NCBI RefSeq assembly: GCF_002078875.1
Contig: NC_034414.1
Location: 31,706,422 to 31,770,421 of the forward strand
Direction of reading: 5' to 3'
From: Numida meleagris
Lineage: Eukaryota; Chordata; Aves; Galliformes; Numididae
DNA: 64,000 nt
Below are positions 24,560 through 38,900 of this stretch, piece after piece (position 1 is the stretch's first letter; the number at the start of each line of letters is the position of its first letter). A program made the position numbers and the translations under genes. The notes under the pieces were generated by a model that worked only from the letters and a program-made list of their open reading frames with translations, made no database searches and was not told the origin of the DNA.

Positions 24560-25868
24560 TAATAACGAGTGAGATCAGCGAGCACAGAGGTAGAAATTGT
24601 CTAGAACCAGCATGACTTCTATAACATGAAATTCTGTCTCTCTCACCTGCTAGAGCTGAAGATTTCAGAAAGCACATGGATTAAGAGGATTCAGAGGACA
24701 CAATATATTTGAATTTTCAAAAAGCCTTTGACAGGGCTAGTAAAGAAACCAAGTTACCAGAAGTGTTGAGAAAACTTTTATGGGATGAAAACCAGCTGAA
24801 GTACAGGAAGCAAAAGATATGGCCTTTTGTTTGTTTTTTCAGGATGGAAATTTTACTTTCAGCAGTGAGATCTCTGGGATAAATGCTGGCACTGGTTTTA
24901 TTAAATATCTACATCAATGACCTGGAGAAGAGAGTGTCCAGTGAAATCTCCAAGTCTTATCAAGCTCTTCTGTGTGATCAAAGTCATTGCCAACTGGCTG
25001 ATGGAACTTTTAGAATGACCTCTAAAAACTGATAAAACACAAATGTGACATGTGATCTTAAGTGTAGATAAATGTAAGGTGATGTGTCTGGAAATAATAA
25101 CGTGAACCGTGCTCCATGGTGCTGAACTCAGTGCACAGAACTCAGGAAAGCCATACTGCAGTCATCTCTGGCAAGACATCAGCTCAGCATGTAGCAGCAG
25201 ATAAAAGAAAATAATAAAATACTGGGCATCATTAGAAAAGGTTTTTAGAACAAGACAGAGGACACAATTTTCTGCTATATAAAGATGTGTGTGGTCTTAC
25301 AGTTTTAGTACTCTGTTCTCCATGCTTCAAGAGACGCCATGAAATTGGAAGAGAAACATAGGAGGCATTTAAAGTAATCAAGAATATGGACCAACTGCAG
25401 GCTAAGAATTCTGGAATTGGACAGATAGCTGAGGAGAATCGTGATGAAGGTTATTACTAGTGGATAATCTGAATGTGGATCTGTTCAACAATATGAGAAC
25501 AAGGAATACTCAGTAAAATCTAGGAGTCATTTAAAAACATATCAAAGAAAGTAGTTCTTTGTGCACAGAGGAAATGATTTCAGAAACTTCCTTCCACAGC
25601 AGCTTGTGGAGGACAGACAGAATGAGTAGGTTCAGGAAAGGATTAGAAGTGCAACACGTCCGTGAATTGCTCTTACAGGAACTACACAGGTTCTAATATC
25701 CCTTGTGCATCACTTTTGGACACTGGAGTATGAGGGATATCAATGGTAGAAATTGCTAGGCTTGCATGTTGTACCTAATAGTGTTTCCTGTGCTACCGTC
25801 AGCGACAATGCTGGGCTATGTCAGCCACAGGGCTGAATCACCAGGCCTCTTCTGGTGTTCTTAGAATG
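24560..25868 (+). mobile_element. ancient CR1 LINE copy
   Basis: Decayed plus-strand CR1. Recognisable RT pieces appear in order: CLEPA at about 24600 (the GRSCL region), LNFQKAFDRA at about 24713-24740 (motif A), NIYINDLEK at about 24905-24930, and SVDKCKVMCLE at about 25060-25090. The RT C-terminal region follows, then a 3' UTR-like end with GCTGGGCTATGTCAGCC and TCTTCTGGTGTTCTTAGAATG. That end resembles the older CR1/L3 type rather than the ATTCTATG tail. Frames are broken throughout, so the copy is much older than those at 1809 and 60604. Confidence 0.75.
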
Positions 25869-28800
25869 CCTTGATTTTATTCTACGTCTAATTTTCTTTT
25901 CATTTACTCCAAATTTACAGCTGTGTAATTTCAAAGTCTTCCATGTGCCCACTTCTACTTTGTATCAGCCTACACAAGAAGTTGAATCAAGTATCCTCTT
26001 CTCTCTTTTATATATGTACAGTTTTAAAAATTATCCTCCTGTACATATATACAGAGCACGAAACCTGAAAATTCAAATAAAGGAAAATATGTCAGAATAA
26101 AGAGACTAAAAGCTTTAACTCAATGGCTTAAACCTACAAAAAAAGTATGTACCTTTTTAAAAGCCCTTGCAATTTCTTTCATTTTTCACTGAAAACTGTT
26201 TGTTTATTCTTTGCTTTTACAAAAGCTTGGCACACACACTACTTCTTTTGAACTTCAAGAGTAAACAATAAAAGCTGTTTCCGTGTGCTGCCCCACCCCC
26301 AGCCCTAACTCAAACATCTTTCATTTTCTCCCTAATGGAGATGGAAAAAAATCACTGATTACATGAAATCTTTATAATGAATTTTTCAAAAAGAAAGAAG
26401 AGAAGGAAAAAAATGTCATATATTATTAACTATGAGCGACACGGCTACCTTGGCATTTCTGGATCATGTAAACTCATTTCTATAGCAAGCCAGATCAGAC
26501 ACAATTCAGTTAGTACAAGGGTCTCAATGTATGTTCTCTTCTAAAATAAAATCATCTAATTTATCCAGTGAGGGAGGAAGTGGTTGATCAGGCTTAGGAT
26601 ACCAATTCCACTATCCATTTCACAATTCACTTTTTTTTTTTTTTTAATGAAACCTCAACTACTGCTAAAAGTTGGTAAAAAAAAAAAGTTGCTTGGATTG
26701 GTCCTTCTCCAGTGGTGAAACACTTCTTGGAAGCAATGACTCTGGGCTGGGAGAGGATGGCTGTGTTTGGCAGCGAGGAGTGATGCAAGGGGGCCATTTG
26801 TATGACCTGCTTGTCCCTGGGGTGCAAACCCTAAGTATGCTGTTAATCTCAGTGGAATGCCCTACGGGCTGTCTGTCTGATGGAAACAGTGATCACTGCA
26901 AAGCTGCAGTAAGCCTAGCCCAGGTCTCAGCAGGACTTCAAGGGGATGTGTTGCTCTTCAACCACTGAAGAAACACATACATTGGAGTGTGTTAAACATG
27001 TTGCAAGACTTGATGTGCTCTGATGTGCTCACATTGTACTTTATCTCTAGTTTAAAGAGATACCACTTTCATTAACAGGCAGTTGGAAGCAATTAACTAC
27101 CCATGGATGGCATGTCCAGCTGTTGCTTATGTATGGAAACAGAAGAAAAATTAGATTTAATTGGTTTAGCATAACGAAGTAAGTGGCATTTTTTTTTCCT
27201 TATAGCTTTTGTAAATGGAGACACTTGATTTTCATTTTTATCCTTTTTTTTTGGAATTAGTTGGGCAAAACTCTCTTGACAGTTGAAGAAATCCCAGAAC
27301 AAAAACAATATTCACTTGCCTCGTGTTAGATGCAGGATATGAACAGGAACAGATATGTTAGACTAATGAATGATCAAATTAAATATATTGCTATGTACGC
27401 CTATTATTTGCTGCAGACTGGGCTGATTCCCAAATATACATCATAAAGTAGCTATATATTTTTAGCTCTGAAGGAGATAACCAGTGAAGTCCAAATTTCA
27501 GGAGGAAAAACTACTGTAAATTGATACATCTCTGTAAAAAGATTATTGTAGATCAGTTTAGACCTACCAACACAAAGTAATAGTGAAGAGGAAAACAATT
27601 ATATCTGTAAGTGAAATGTAATCATATACTACAGCTACAAAGCAAATTCTACTGAGACATATCTACAAAACATCGTTATTAAACAGCTCATGTTTGACTG
27701 GATTCTTCTCTCAATTTTCTCGTAGTAACTATAAAGTTACATACATCCATTTCCTTAGCTCAGTTCAGCACAAGAAAGAGAAAAATTTAGTTCCATATGT
27801 CTCTAACATTTAATTCATTAATGTTTTTGAAAATACTCCTTTTTAGGAGATGCTGTCAACGTATAAAGTATTGGCATGGTTGTAGCTATTAAGCCTTATA
27901 AATAAACATTTTTCTACATTACTGTCAACTTAATGTTCACTTCCTAATTATTTAATGTGAATAAATGCAATACAATCTGCATTCATATGGTGCAGTTTCT
28001 GAAGGCACGTTCTGTAGTTCTGTAAAAATTAATGTAAATTAATGTTTGTCTGTTGATTAACGCTAAGTTTATTTTTCACATTCACTGTTAAAGAAACATC
28101 TAGGTGTGTACTGTGTAGCTGCATGCAGCGTTGCACACCATGAGTCTGATGTTAAAGCGCTGGGGAAACAACAGTTTAAAATGATCCTGAATACAAACGT
28201 TTCCCACTTGATTCAAGAGACCAGTTGTGTTTTACCTTCATATTTTATCTCCTTTCAGGAAACCAAATACTTAGAATTTTTTTTTTAAGAACAGCCTCTT
28301 ATAAATGATTATAAAAAGACCTCATGGCAGTGGCAGGCAGAGCATGGCAATCTACAAATATTTAAAAGAATCCATAAAAAAAAATAATCAAAAATGCCAA
28401 TGAGTGTTTCAAAGTCAGGCAGCTCAGGTGAGAGTGTGTTCCAAGTCAGTCCTCCACAAAAGAGAACAGAGCATTTTTCTAAATAGCAGCCACAGACCAA
28501 TTATTATCACGAGGGAAGAAAGGAAAGAAGCAGTGGAAGAAGGACATTGTTTGAGGGCAGCATTTTTTTTTTATTTCTTTATTTTTAGTTAAGGTTTGTA
28601 TTTTACACTTTTATTTTCACTTCTAATTTCCACCTGACATTTTTCAGAGACAGGAAAAAACCTGGTGTTTGTTTTTTGTTGTCGTTTTTTCTCTGAATTT
28701 TCTCTGAATTGAAAAAAAAAAAAAAAGAAAGAGTCTAGATATGAGGTTCTGTGATTTGTTCCCTTGAAAATTACCGCAGAACAGAAAAACCGAACCTTTA

Positions 28801-30282
28801 GAAGAGACTGGAACCAGTCTGTTCCTTTTTCTGTGTCTAAAACCGTCCACGTGCTGCAGCCTGCTGCCCAGTGCAACAGGGAAACGTCAGCTGCTGTATG
28901 TGCTGGTGTAGGAGTGAGAGGAAAGTGTAGAGCAAATATTTCAGAGTTAAAAACAATTCCAGGCAGATGCTGTAAATGATTTACTGAATTAAAACAAGTA
29001 AAATTTTATTAAAAGCCTAAGTTCTGCCTACATAGATCCAGTATTTGTTCAGTCAATTTTGGCAGCTTTTTTCAGATTGCTGCTATTGAGAGACAAGTAC
29101 ACACTGCAAAGTAAAAATGACCTCTGGATGATAAACAGTACATTATACAGAAAGTTTGTGTAAACACAACTAATGTACGATTGCTTATTGAAACCATAAA
29201 CTGATGACAGATATTTTCATTGTGAGGATTTCTGTATCAGTGTTGTGAAAAAAGATAGTGTCTAATGCTACTAATTTGCCTTATTTACCTTTTTAAAAAA
29301 TCTCAGATGCACTCAGTAAAAGCAGCGTGTACCTGTCTGTCAGCAGAGCAGCCTTTAGTGTTTGTTCACTTACTATTCTGTTGAGCACATGACTGGAGCA
29401 GCTGGCAGACACATTCAGGAAAACAACTGGTCCCTGTCAACACCACCCAACCTTCTGAGGCCAAGCAGGCACTTGCAAAGTCACAAATAAAGACCAGCAT
29501 TTTGTTTTGCCAATAGCCTAGCGTGTTTTCCCCTCCTCTTTTGCTCAGAATGTGCAACACTATTAAAGAACTGATTAGAACAAAGGAACAGGGATCACTG
29601 TAACAATTATGATAGAAATGAAAATCCATAGTTAAAAAAACAAACCCCAAAATCAGGAAAATAATGCCAGGTGAAGATGAATACACATCCACTGGGAACA
29701 ATTACATAGCAGATGCATCCAAAAATTCATTATCAACGTATAATTTGACATGTTCCTAGTAATGTTATTCATTGCATTTACAAATAATTCATCACAGGTG
29801 TTGTGAACTAAAAAGGCACGCAAGATCCGTATATTATTCACTGGGACAAAAGGAAATGTCCGGCTTGTAAACACACACTGCATTCAATTTCACAAAATGG
29901 TTTTGTCTTTTGTTGTGTAAATCCTTCTGCCATGCCAGATAAATCAGATATAGCAAAACTATTTTCTTGCCAAAGCATATTTATTGTCACTAAAGGAGCT
30001 GTAAATATTCTATTGTTTTATTTCCTTATCTAATATTCTTTTCCTCAAACAAAAACAAACAAACAAAAAGACCCAAAGCATCTGATTTTCTAAACTCTTG
30101 TTTATGTGGCTAGCTTTACTGATTTCAATTCTGGCTTACTTCAGATGTTGCAGATCCTGTTCATTTGAGTTGGTTTTTAATAATCAGGTCCTCTGGCAGG
30201 GGCTTGTTCTGTCCATTCAAGTATAGCACCATTCTTTTACATAGAAACATATATCCATGAATAAAGGGATCAGGGATCACAA
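25869..30282. other. long stretch without recognised elements
   Basis: About 4.4 kb of AT-rich DNA with homopolymer runs (T at 26631-26645, A at 28710-28724) and CAAA repeats near 30050-30067. Open frames of up to 111 codons (29366-29701, minus) have no motif and overlap others. Confidence 0.4.
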
Positions 30283-30976
30283 ATCCCCCTGGAAGCTATG
30301 CTGAGGCACCTGGAAGACAGGTAGGTGATATGGGAGAATCAGCACGGCTACACCACAGGCAAATCCTGCTTGACCAACCTAGTGGCCTTTTATTATGTAA
30401 CTGCATCAATGGACAAGGGAAGAGCCACTGATGTAATCCATCTCAACTTCAGTAAGGCCTTTGACACAGTACCCCACCACATCCTTCTCTCCAAATTGGA
30501 AAGACATGGATTTGATGGGTGGACCATTCAATGGACAAAGAACTGGCTGGAGGATTGAGTCCAGAGAGTGGTGGTCAATGGCTCAGTGTCCGGATGGAGA
30601 TCAGTGATGACTGGTGTCCCACAGGGATCAGTGCTGGGACCAGTACTCTTCAATATCTTCATCAATGACACTGACAGTAGGGATAGACTCTTCAGCAGGG
30701 TCTGTGGTGATAGAACAAGGGGAAATAGCTTCAAGCTTAAAGAAGGTAGATTTAGGTTGGATAAAAGGAAAAAGTCTTTCACAGTGAGGGTGGTGAGGTA
30801 CTGGAATAGGATGCCCAGAGATGTGAGTCTCCACCCCTGGAGACTTTCAAGGCCAGGCAGGATTAGGCCCTGGGCAACCTGATCTAGCTGTGCATGTCTC
30901 TGTTCAGTGCAGGGGAGCTGGACTAGATGACCTTTAAAGGTTCCCTCCAACTCCAAGGATTCTATGATTCTAAGAT
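30283..30976 (+). mobile_element. CR1 LINE with internal deletion
   Basis: The left part (30325-30670) reads RT with [29 protein letters not shown] and [20 protein letters not shown], with one stop after NWLED. At about 30671-30690 the sequence jumps directly to the C-terminal region ([20 protein letters not shown]), skipping the FADD catalytic box and several hundred bases. The 3' end is intact, closing with GATTCTATGATTC at 30958-30970. The frame stays open across the junction (30568-30882), so the deletion preserved frame but removed the active site. Confidence 0.92.
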
Positions 30977-31333
30977 GCTTTTTCTCATATTCAAATCTCT
31001 TATTCAACTTTTACTGGTTCAGGGTTAATTCTGGAATGAAGTTATGGAGAATTATACTTGAGTAAATAGTATGAAACCCTGTCATCAGTAGAAATTAACA
31101 AAAGGCAACATTTCATTCCAGGTCAGATTTCATAAATAATGACAAAACAAATACAGCTGCATTACTTTTGTAGTTGGAAATACATCAGGCAGATTCACTG
31201 TCTTGTAAAGCTTTACTACAATGGCATAGCAATAATTTATTAGATCTTATACTAGCAAGGGGCCCAGCAACACTGTATTTTTAACCCTGGTACACTGTGT
31301 CAAATAGAGCCTTCGAGCACATATCTAAAGATC
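30977..31333. other. unclassified DNA
   Basis: AT-rich, nothing recognised. Confidence 0.4.
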
Positions 31334-31372
31334 CTAGAATCATAGAATCATTCGAGTTGGGTAGGGAACCAC
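31334..31372 (-). mobile_element. minimal CR1 3' end
   Basis: CTAGAATCATAGAATCATTC followed by GAGTTGGGTAGGG is the minus-strand 3' terminus of CR1. Only about 35 bp remain, so this is an extreme 5' truncation or a deletion remnant. Confidence 0.8.
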
Positions 31373-32809
31373 ACAAGATAAACATAAGATAAATACACTT
31401 TTGAAAAAAAATAATTAATGATTTATCCTCCAACTGGTTAACATATGATAAATTCCAATAACTTTTTAGCCTGGAATTTGAGATCATTGCTGTAAATAAT
31501 CAAATTTTTTTAGGTAATTATTGAGTTAGGGACTGGTTTCTTCATGTTGAGTCAATTCTCATCTCTATCTATGGCATCTCACTACATGTGACTACTTTGT
31601 TAATTACCAATTGTTACACAGTGATGTTATGGCATAAATGCTAGACACACAGACAGATCTGGATGATTAAATTGCACCCGACTTTGGTCATTTAACTTCA
31701 AAACTTCACTTTCTACACACCTTCTGGCTCATCTCAAAAGTATGAACTCTATAGTTCATTTTGTTTCTTTTTCTCCTATGCATTTGTTTATTGGAATTGC
31801 TGAATTGGACATAAACATGGTCACATAAATCCTGGCACTAGCAAGTGTGTGAGGATTACTAGGATCCACAGACCAGGTATACACCTTATCTGAAAATAAT
31901 TTATACACAATTGGTTTCTAAAAACTACAACAAAAACATTACGCAGCATTTGTTGCGTGATTGTTTTTTGGTTGGTTTTTTTTTTTTTTTTTTTTTTTCC
32001 CAAACAGATGGCTATTTTCTTCTTACAGAGTTCATCCATGGTATAGAAAACCTTTTGGCCAAAGAACTTAAATTTACGTTTCCTACTTACATGTGGCAAG
32101 TTCCAGGAGTAAAACCGTATTTAGGATGCAGAAGCCTCCAGTATCTGAAGCCTCTTCTTTTCCTTTCAGTCCATCAGATATACCAGTGTTGTCCCATCTT
32201 GCATCTGGTCTGATTGTAGCCCACCTGGATCCAGCTGTGGCATACACAGCAGATGACACCTAGGCAGCAGCAGAAGACACTCAGTATGTTTTTTAGTGTG
32301 GGGGTTTTCAGCTGGTAAGAAATACTCATTGGGCCACAGATAGCCAAATCAAGAGAGAATATCCAACAGAAGACAGAAGCCTGTCAGAACTTTGATGGCC
32401 AAAGATTCACTCCACACTTTGTTGCACCACTTTATTTACAAGCCTTCGTTTAAATACATCTTTTTTTAATATTGTGTACTCCTATTTGGACCATCTTTGC
32501 AGCATCAACCTATCCATAAAGTCCCCTAACACAGCAAGCCACTATTCTGCAATTAGACTCCATTTACAGACAATATTTCTATCCAGACTGCCACAGAAGT
32601 CAGTGGGAGTCCAGAAATATATTTTCTGACCATAGGATCAAGTTTCAGTTTCAAGATATTAAAACATGAATGATATTTATGTAAGTCTCCCTCTCTACTG
32701 AAACCTGTCATGAAACAAAAGAAGCCTCTTGTCTCCTCTAGGAACTCTGCAGTGTCATACAACAGTCTTGTACTAGGATACAATGTAAATAATTGCAGTC
32801 TCATTTAAC
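31373..32809. other. unclassified DNA with a long poly-T tract
   Basis: A run of 23 T at 31976-31998 is followed by CCCAAACAG, which looks like a strong pyrimidine tract plus AG. An open frame of 100 codons spans it (31911-32213) but has no homology I recognise. Confidence 0.35.
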
Positions 32810-32954
32810 AAAAAGGAAAAATAGAAAAACAGAAAAGGAAAAGGAAGTGTGAAAAGGGGAAAGGGAGTAAAAGACAGGGAAAGTGAGGGGAGGGGAGAGA
32901 AAGGAAAGGAAAATGAAAAGAAGGGAAGGTAAAAGAAAAGAAGAAGAGGGAGGG
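32810..32954 (+). repeat. polypurine (GA-rich) tract, about 145 bp
   Basis: The plus strand is almost all A and G with only scattered pyrimidines; typical units are GGAAA and GGGGAGGGGAGAG. Such tracts can adopt triplex (H-DNA) structures and commonly expand by slippage. The frames across it, rich in K/R/E on plus and F/S/L on minus, are compositional artefacts. Confidence 0.9.
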
Positions 32955-35900
32955 CCAGATTTCTCATTGTGTGCATACATGTATTCATTTGCATTTCTTC
33001 TCAATTTGCCCTTTATGTATGTAATAACCTTATATGAAGAACTGCAGTATAGCACTGCATCAAAGTTTCACAATAGCAAAAGTATTCAATATTGAATGTT
33101 TACCATCTAATACAGGTAATTTTTTGTTGTTGTTTCAAATATTTTAATTGATGAATCATAAATGCTGATTTTCTAATGGGAACACTCTAAAGATAGGATT
33201 GTCTGAATTTCAAATTTGTGATTTGTTTGCGAATACTTGCAAATATAGACACTTACAGAAGTCAGGTATTGGATCAGGAACAGTAAAAAGGGTGAAATAA
33301 TGCATCCAGAAGGAATAATTTGGCCAGTTTGAATGGTATGTCAAAGAACTCCATTAGGAGTCACACAATAACTCTTATTCAGTGTGTTGTGCTCTATCGC
33401 AATATAATCAGCAAATTATTCACATTGTCATTCCATATACTTGTCTGGAAAAAAGAAAACATTCATTAAAATTCTCATCTTGCTTTCCTTATTTTTCTGT
33501 AGTATATTTCAAATAATAAATTAATGAAATAGGTGGAGAAATGGGGAATAAACTGATGGTATGATTTCATTATAGGTATTACAATTATTACAAAACTCTT
33601 TTCCCCTCTAACTCATCATCTATAACAAAGCTATCATTACATTTGCATGTTTTATACTGTAGCTACTTGAGGGCAATATGTCAGTAAGCATCAGCTTCTA
33701 AGTGACTAGAGTGAAAATCACTCTCAATAAGTCTTCCACTGAATCTTTTAACAGTCGTGCTAATAATGCTGTATAAAGTGTCATCTCTTATACTTAAAAA
33801 AACGAATCAACTCACAATTAAAGATTTGGTGAACTTACACTACCATTTGGAATAAATATACAAAAAAGCACAGTGACATTTCTGCTTACATTTTCCTAAA
33901 CAATGTAAATAAAGAAGAAAGTAAAAATAAAGTGAATGTTTATACAAATAGCTGAAATGTATGAAGACTATTCATTTGTTCTATGTTTAAATAGTCTTGC
34001 ATGGATAAGAGTTTGCCCTTCAGGTATGAAAGAAGTTACAATAAAAAGAGAATGAAGGAAATTAAACAAATTTAAGGGACTTCCTATTTACACACCCTCT
34101 TCCTTCCTTCATTTACCCAAATTATATCTGACTTCAGTCCCACATAAACATCCTGTCAGCACTTCCCCCACAGGTAGGGTAACCTCCTCCTGGATGTGAA
34201 GAATGACGTTATCTACACGTGCTTCATCACTTGGCTTAGGTCCTTTAGCTTTAATCTGTCAGTTCTTATGCCAGAATACTACTTCTTTTATTTTGTCCTT
34301 TTACAACAGTACAAAATGTGTCTGTAAACTCTCACATTGTTTATAAGCACTTCCTTATATTTATTGTGTATGACTTTTGATAACCTTCCACTTGTATTTA
34401 AAACTACAAACACAGGAGAGATTAATTATTCCTGCCAGTCACTTGTGGATTACAATGCAGAAAGCATTTTTATTGGGTTGGATAGCAGAGCAAATATGGC
34501 ATTCTCATAAATGGCAAAGAAGTGGCAGCACACTATTTTATGCTTCAGGATACCAAATAACCAGATATATTGGAATAAATTATTTTTAGCAGAGATGTTC
34601 TAGGTGGTATACCATGCAATTCTGTTAACAGGTCTCTTCTGTGATTTTCATGTTTTGTCACAGGAGTCCTCCAAATTTGCCTTTACATTGTTTCTCCTGA
34701 AGTAGAATGTTTGAGTAAATGAATTTCTTGGGACACATTTCTGTACCCTGGTAGCTGTGGTCACCAAAATATTTCAAAACTGTTTAATATTAGTAATATA
34801 GTCTGAGGATTCCTTCTCTCTCTAGAACAGAACATACTTGTGCCTTATGAATGGCTTTTTCAATATTAGAAAATTTATTGTCATTAGAAACTCGTTGTTA
34901 TAAAACAGACAAAAGCCACCTAATCCAGTGGATATTTCTGAATAAAAAGCATCTGGCTGATCTCTGAGGGCATGGGAAGTCCTTTTTCTCTTGCTCTTTT
35001 TTAATCCTTTCAGTCTTCCTCCATTTGAACTGTTTCAGAAGTAGAAAGAAGTGCAGACAATTTTCAGTATATACACAAGAGCTCAGACTTGAATTTTTCT
35101 GCTTCAGTATCATCTGGCACACCATCTCACCCATTCACTGCTTTTCTTTTGTTGGTAGCCTTGCTAATATCTAGTATTCAGCAATCTTAAGACTATCACA
35201 AGTTCAGTGGTCTACCTTGCTTTCTGCAGCAGTGGCTCATATAAAGATGTTTGCTGTTAAAGGCCCTCAGTCAAGAGGGCTGTAGAGGAATGAATGACTT
35301 GACACAAAAGGAATTTGAAAGAAGAAAGACAGTACAGGTTAGTGACTGTTAAACTTAGCTGGACAAAAGGCAGATGCAGCATAAGTATTTCACAAGGTCT
35401 AGACTGAATGATGGATTTTTAAAATTCAAATTATTATTTTAAACTTAAGTTTGTAGTGAGGAGATATTCTAAACTACATATGATATTCTTTAACGCTGAA
35501 AATTTCATAAACATGTTATTCACTGTGTTTTATCTTACACAGATGATATTGGTTTTGAAATGGTCTAGAGAAAAATGGCACATTTGCATAGATTGTTTGA
35601 AACATTCTTGTTAAAAAGTAATTAAATCAGGTATACAATGCCTCCTTCTATTTACTTACTTATTTTTCTGCCATTATTACTTGCATTCTCAAGCAAGAAA
35701 GTACAATTTTCACGTCAATGAAAGTCCCCAGCTGACAATTAACTAGCTTCACAGCCACTCCTTTCTATGTGAGACATCCATAAAGTCTTTTACATGAATA
35801 ATCATTTAAAACATTAGCAAGTTTCTTAAGCTCAGTGGAATTTTTAACAATGGCTGTATGAGTTTACTCATCTGAAATACTCTAATAAATACCTATGTTG

Positions 35901-38900
35901 AAAAATTATTTATTTTTCACAATAGTATTACAACATATTCTGTTTCTCAGAATGAGCGCATAAACACCTGTGTATGTGTGCTTGTACCATACTTACCTTT
36001 TCAAGTTATTCTCTTCTGCCCGAATATTTCAGTTGTCCAGTTAGAAGAAAAAACACCAAGTTTTTCAAGTAACCAGTGACATCAAGAGAATAACAATAGG
36101 AAACAGTGACCAAAACTATAGTTACAGTATGTAGTTCATGACAAATCATAAGATTAAAGTTGTTCACATAAAAAAGGGAAACAACTTGAAATGAAAATCA
36201 CTTCATACCACAAAATCCCTATTTATATAAAATCTGTGAACTAAAAAGGTCCTAAATATATGGAAGAAAAAGAAATCCTGCAAGCAGTTCAAATATCTGA
36301 AGTAGTTCACCAAGCTCTAATAACAATGCAAATAACTTTCAATATCCAGAGCTTTAAAGGTATTCAGAGAAGATGAGATATATCTTTTCTGTTCATATTT
36401 GTCTGGTACAAAAGAAGAGATATTCCTAATATACACACAAAACTAGAATGAAAAAACTTGTAAGCAAAGTGCTCAAAAAATAGCAAATAATATCTCAGTC
36501 TTCCTATACTCCTCTTTAGTCACTGCACCATAGCACGAGTAATTTTGAAACTGCAGCATTCCATTTATTGTACAATTACGTTATATTATTTTCCTGTTGC
36601 CACAAAGCTTCCATTGAAACATGCTCCATATATGCCTAAGCAGTTTACATTGTATTAATATTTGCATCAAATAAATGAAAACTCACCTCTTTCTAAAGAT
36701 ATCATGCTGAGACACAAAAGTGTTCCCTACTATTAGGAATGTGATTGTACAGATCTAAAAATTTTAAATGAATTTGTAGATGGTTGGTTCCATTTAAATA
36801 AAATAGACTAAGTATCGATCTTTATAAAAATGCGTTTACTTAAACAGAAACACAAACATTTCTACTAAATATGCTTTCATGTTTAAATCCAGATTCCTGA
36901 TTTCTTGTGACTGTATGATTTTACGGCGTGATACTTAAAAACAGTATTCTAATGAGACCCTGTAGACTATTTTTTCAACATTTTAGGGTACAGAAAGCTT
37001 CAGAAGGGGATGGTTTATGTAAATCCATGCTACAGCATCTAAAGCAGGGATTTATCAATTTATTTCCCCAATACTGAGCTATATAAATCATTGATTTACT
37101 TATAATGGGAAACTTAGAGCTTACATTGTAATTATGCCTACTATTGTGAATTTTAAAACTCAAGCTACTGTGTATTACTTCTACTAAATGCAAAGTACAT
37201 TTTTTTTACACTTCATTTTTATTTACAACTGCATTACTTTTCTACATCGTTTTTAAAGAAAAAAAACAAGGAAAGAAAGATTGACAGTGTGTGCACGTGT
37301 AATATACAATGCCTAGGGTTTTGAAAATGGAATTAAACATCAATAGGGGAAAAAATCACATGAGGAGAAATGAAGCTTCAGAACAAATGTATTTTTGTGA
37401 TACTGTCTGTAATTCATGCTAGATAATCATGAACTCAGCAGTTAATGACCTCTACTCTGATACATTAAGTCCAACCAAAGATAATGGTGTCCTCTGTAAA
37501 TTAACAAACCCAGTGGTAAACTTGCTTCTAGTTCAGCAGGAGACAGTGTGCAAATTAGCATTGGTTCTTAATAAGATCAGTGTCCTGCAATCTACAGTTC
37601 TGTAGTGTTCCTAATGCTGTTTCTTTCCAGGTGAAAATTTTTTCTCCAGAGGACACTTGCACAATACATTCTTCTGACAGAGAATCATCCTCACCCTAAT
37701 CAGTTTGCTCCAGGAAAACTTTCCCTATTTCTTACACTTTCATGCTGTGAGTGCTGCTGTGAATTGTTGGGAATGATTATTCATTTGTAAGCTTCTTTAA
37801 TAACATTTCCTTCAGATATCGAGGTAGCCAACAGAGCAAACCAGGATTTCATTTTATAATTACAACTATTCTGCAAAACTAATGGTCAATCTTTGCTTAA
37901 TTTGTTCATCATAGTTTATTATCTTCTGAAATATTCAAATAAACAATTATCTGTTACATAATTCAAAGGTAAACTGTCAACAAGGACCTAATTTTGTACA
38001 ACACATTGCCCTCATATGGTTAGAATCAACCTCTATCCATCCAATACTGAAGTCAGAACTCGACAGCTGCTCAGAGGTGTCCTAAACCATCTGGGAATAG
38101 GTCCGGGTGCCTAGTTTCTACACCACAGATTGTAGTAAGCACAGAGATGTGCTCATAAGAAATTTAACATTTTCTAGTGAAAAACAATGTTATATTGAAT
38201 ATTTAGAAATAACACATCTGTTTCAAAAGTATTTGTTAGAGTTTCCTCTTCTAGGCTATAAAATCATGATTAACTACTTGAAAGCTAAGTATCTGGCTTT
38301 TTTTAAAATTACCGTTGAAAACTGGTAGATGGGATTATAGTGAGAATCTACAGATTAATATTCAACATTTTATGATTTTTCTATCACTTATTGAAAAATT
38401 AATCACAGGAAATGTTTTCACGATTCAGCTCTGTCTTCCGCTGATCACACTGTATATACCAAGTAAATAACCTATTGTCCAATGGTAAATGAATAGTTAT
38501 GCTGTAAACAAAACTTTTTCAATATTAGGCAGTTTAATGAGGATATTTAAGCTATAATTTATGGGCTGAAAAAAGAGGACATTCTCCAATTTGTCTGTAA
38601 AAAGTGATATACTATCATGATGGGAAGAAGAGGACCATTCCAGCACATACCTGATCAAAAGAGGAGAATGTAGTATATTCTTCATATACTTACAATAGTA
38701 GCTTTGTAAGAAAAAGTTTAATACATAGCTCTTGTCTGAACAAACCTCTCACTGTAAAATGTTTACCTTTAATGACATGTACTATTATTTCATGATTATT
38801 TTAAAATACACTTAAAGAGTTTTACATGTTAACCAGCTACTAAGAATGCCTTAATAGAGAACTAATTTTTGTTAGAGGTGTCTTGACAATTTGAATTTTA

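Noticed and set aside
30528..31007. 159-codon minus-strand frame
   Set aside because: Antisense of the CR1 copy at 30283-30976, extended into flanking DNA.
32773..33095. Apparent Lys/Arg/Glu-rich and Phe/Ser-rich proteins
   Set aside because: Translations of a polypurine tract; composition, not coding, keeps them open.
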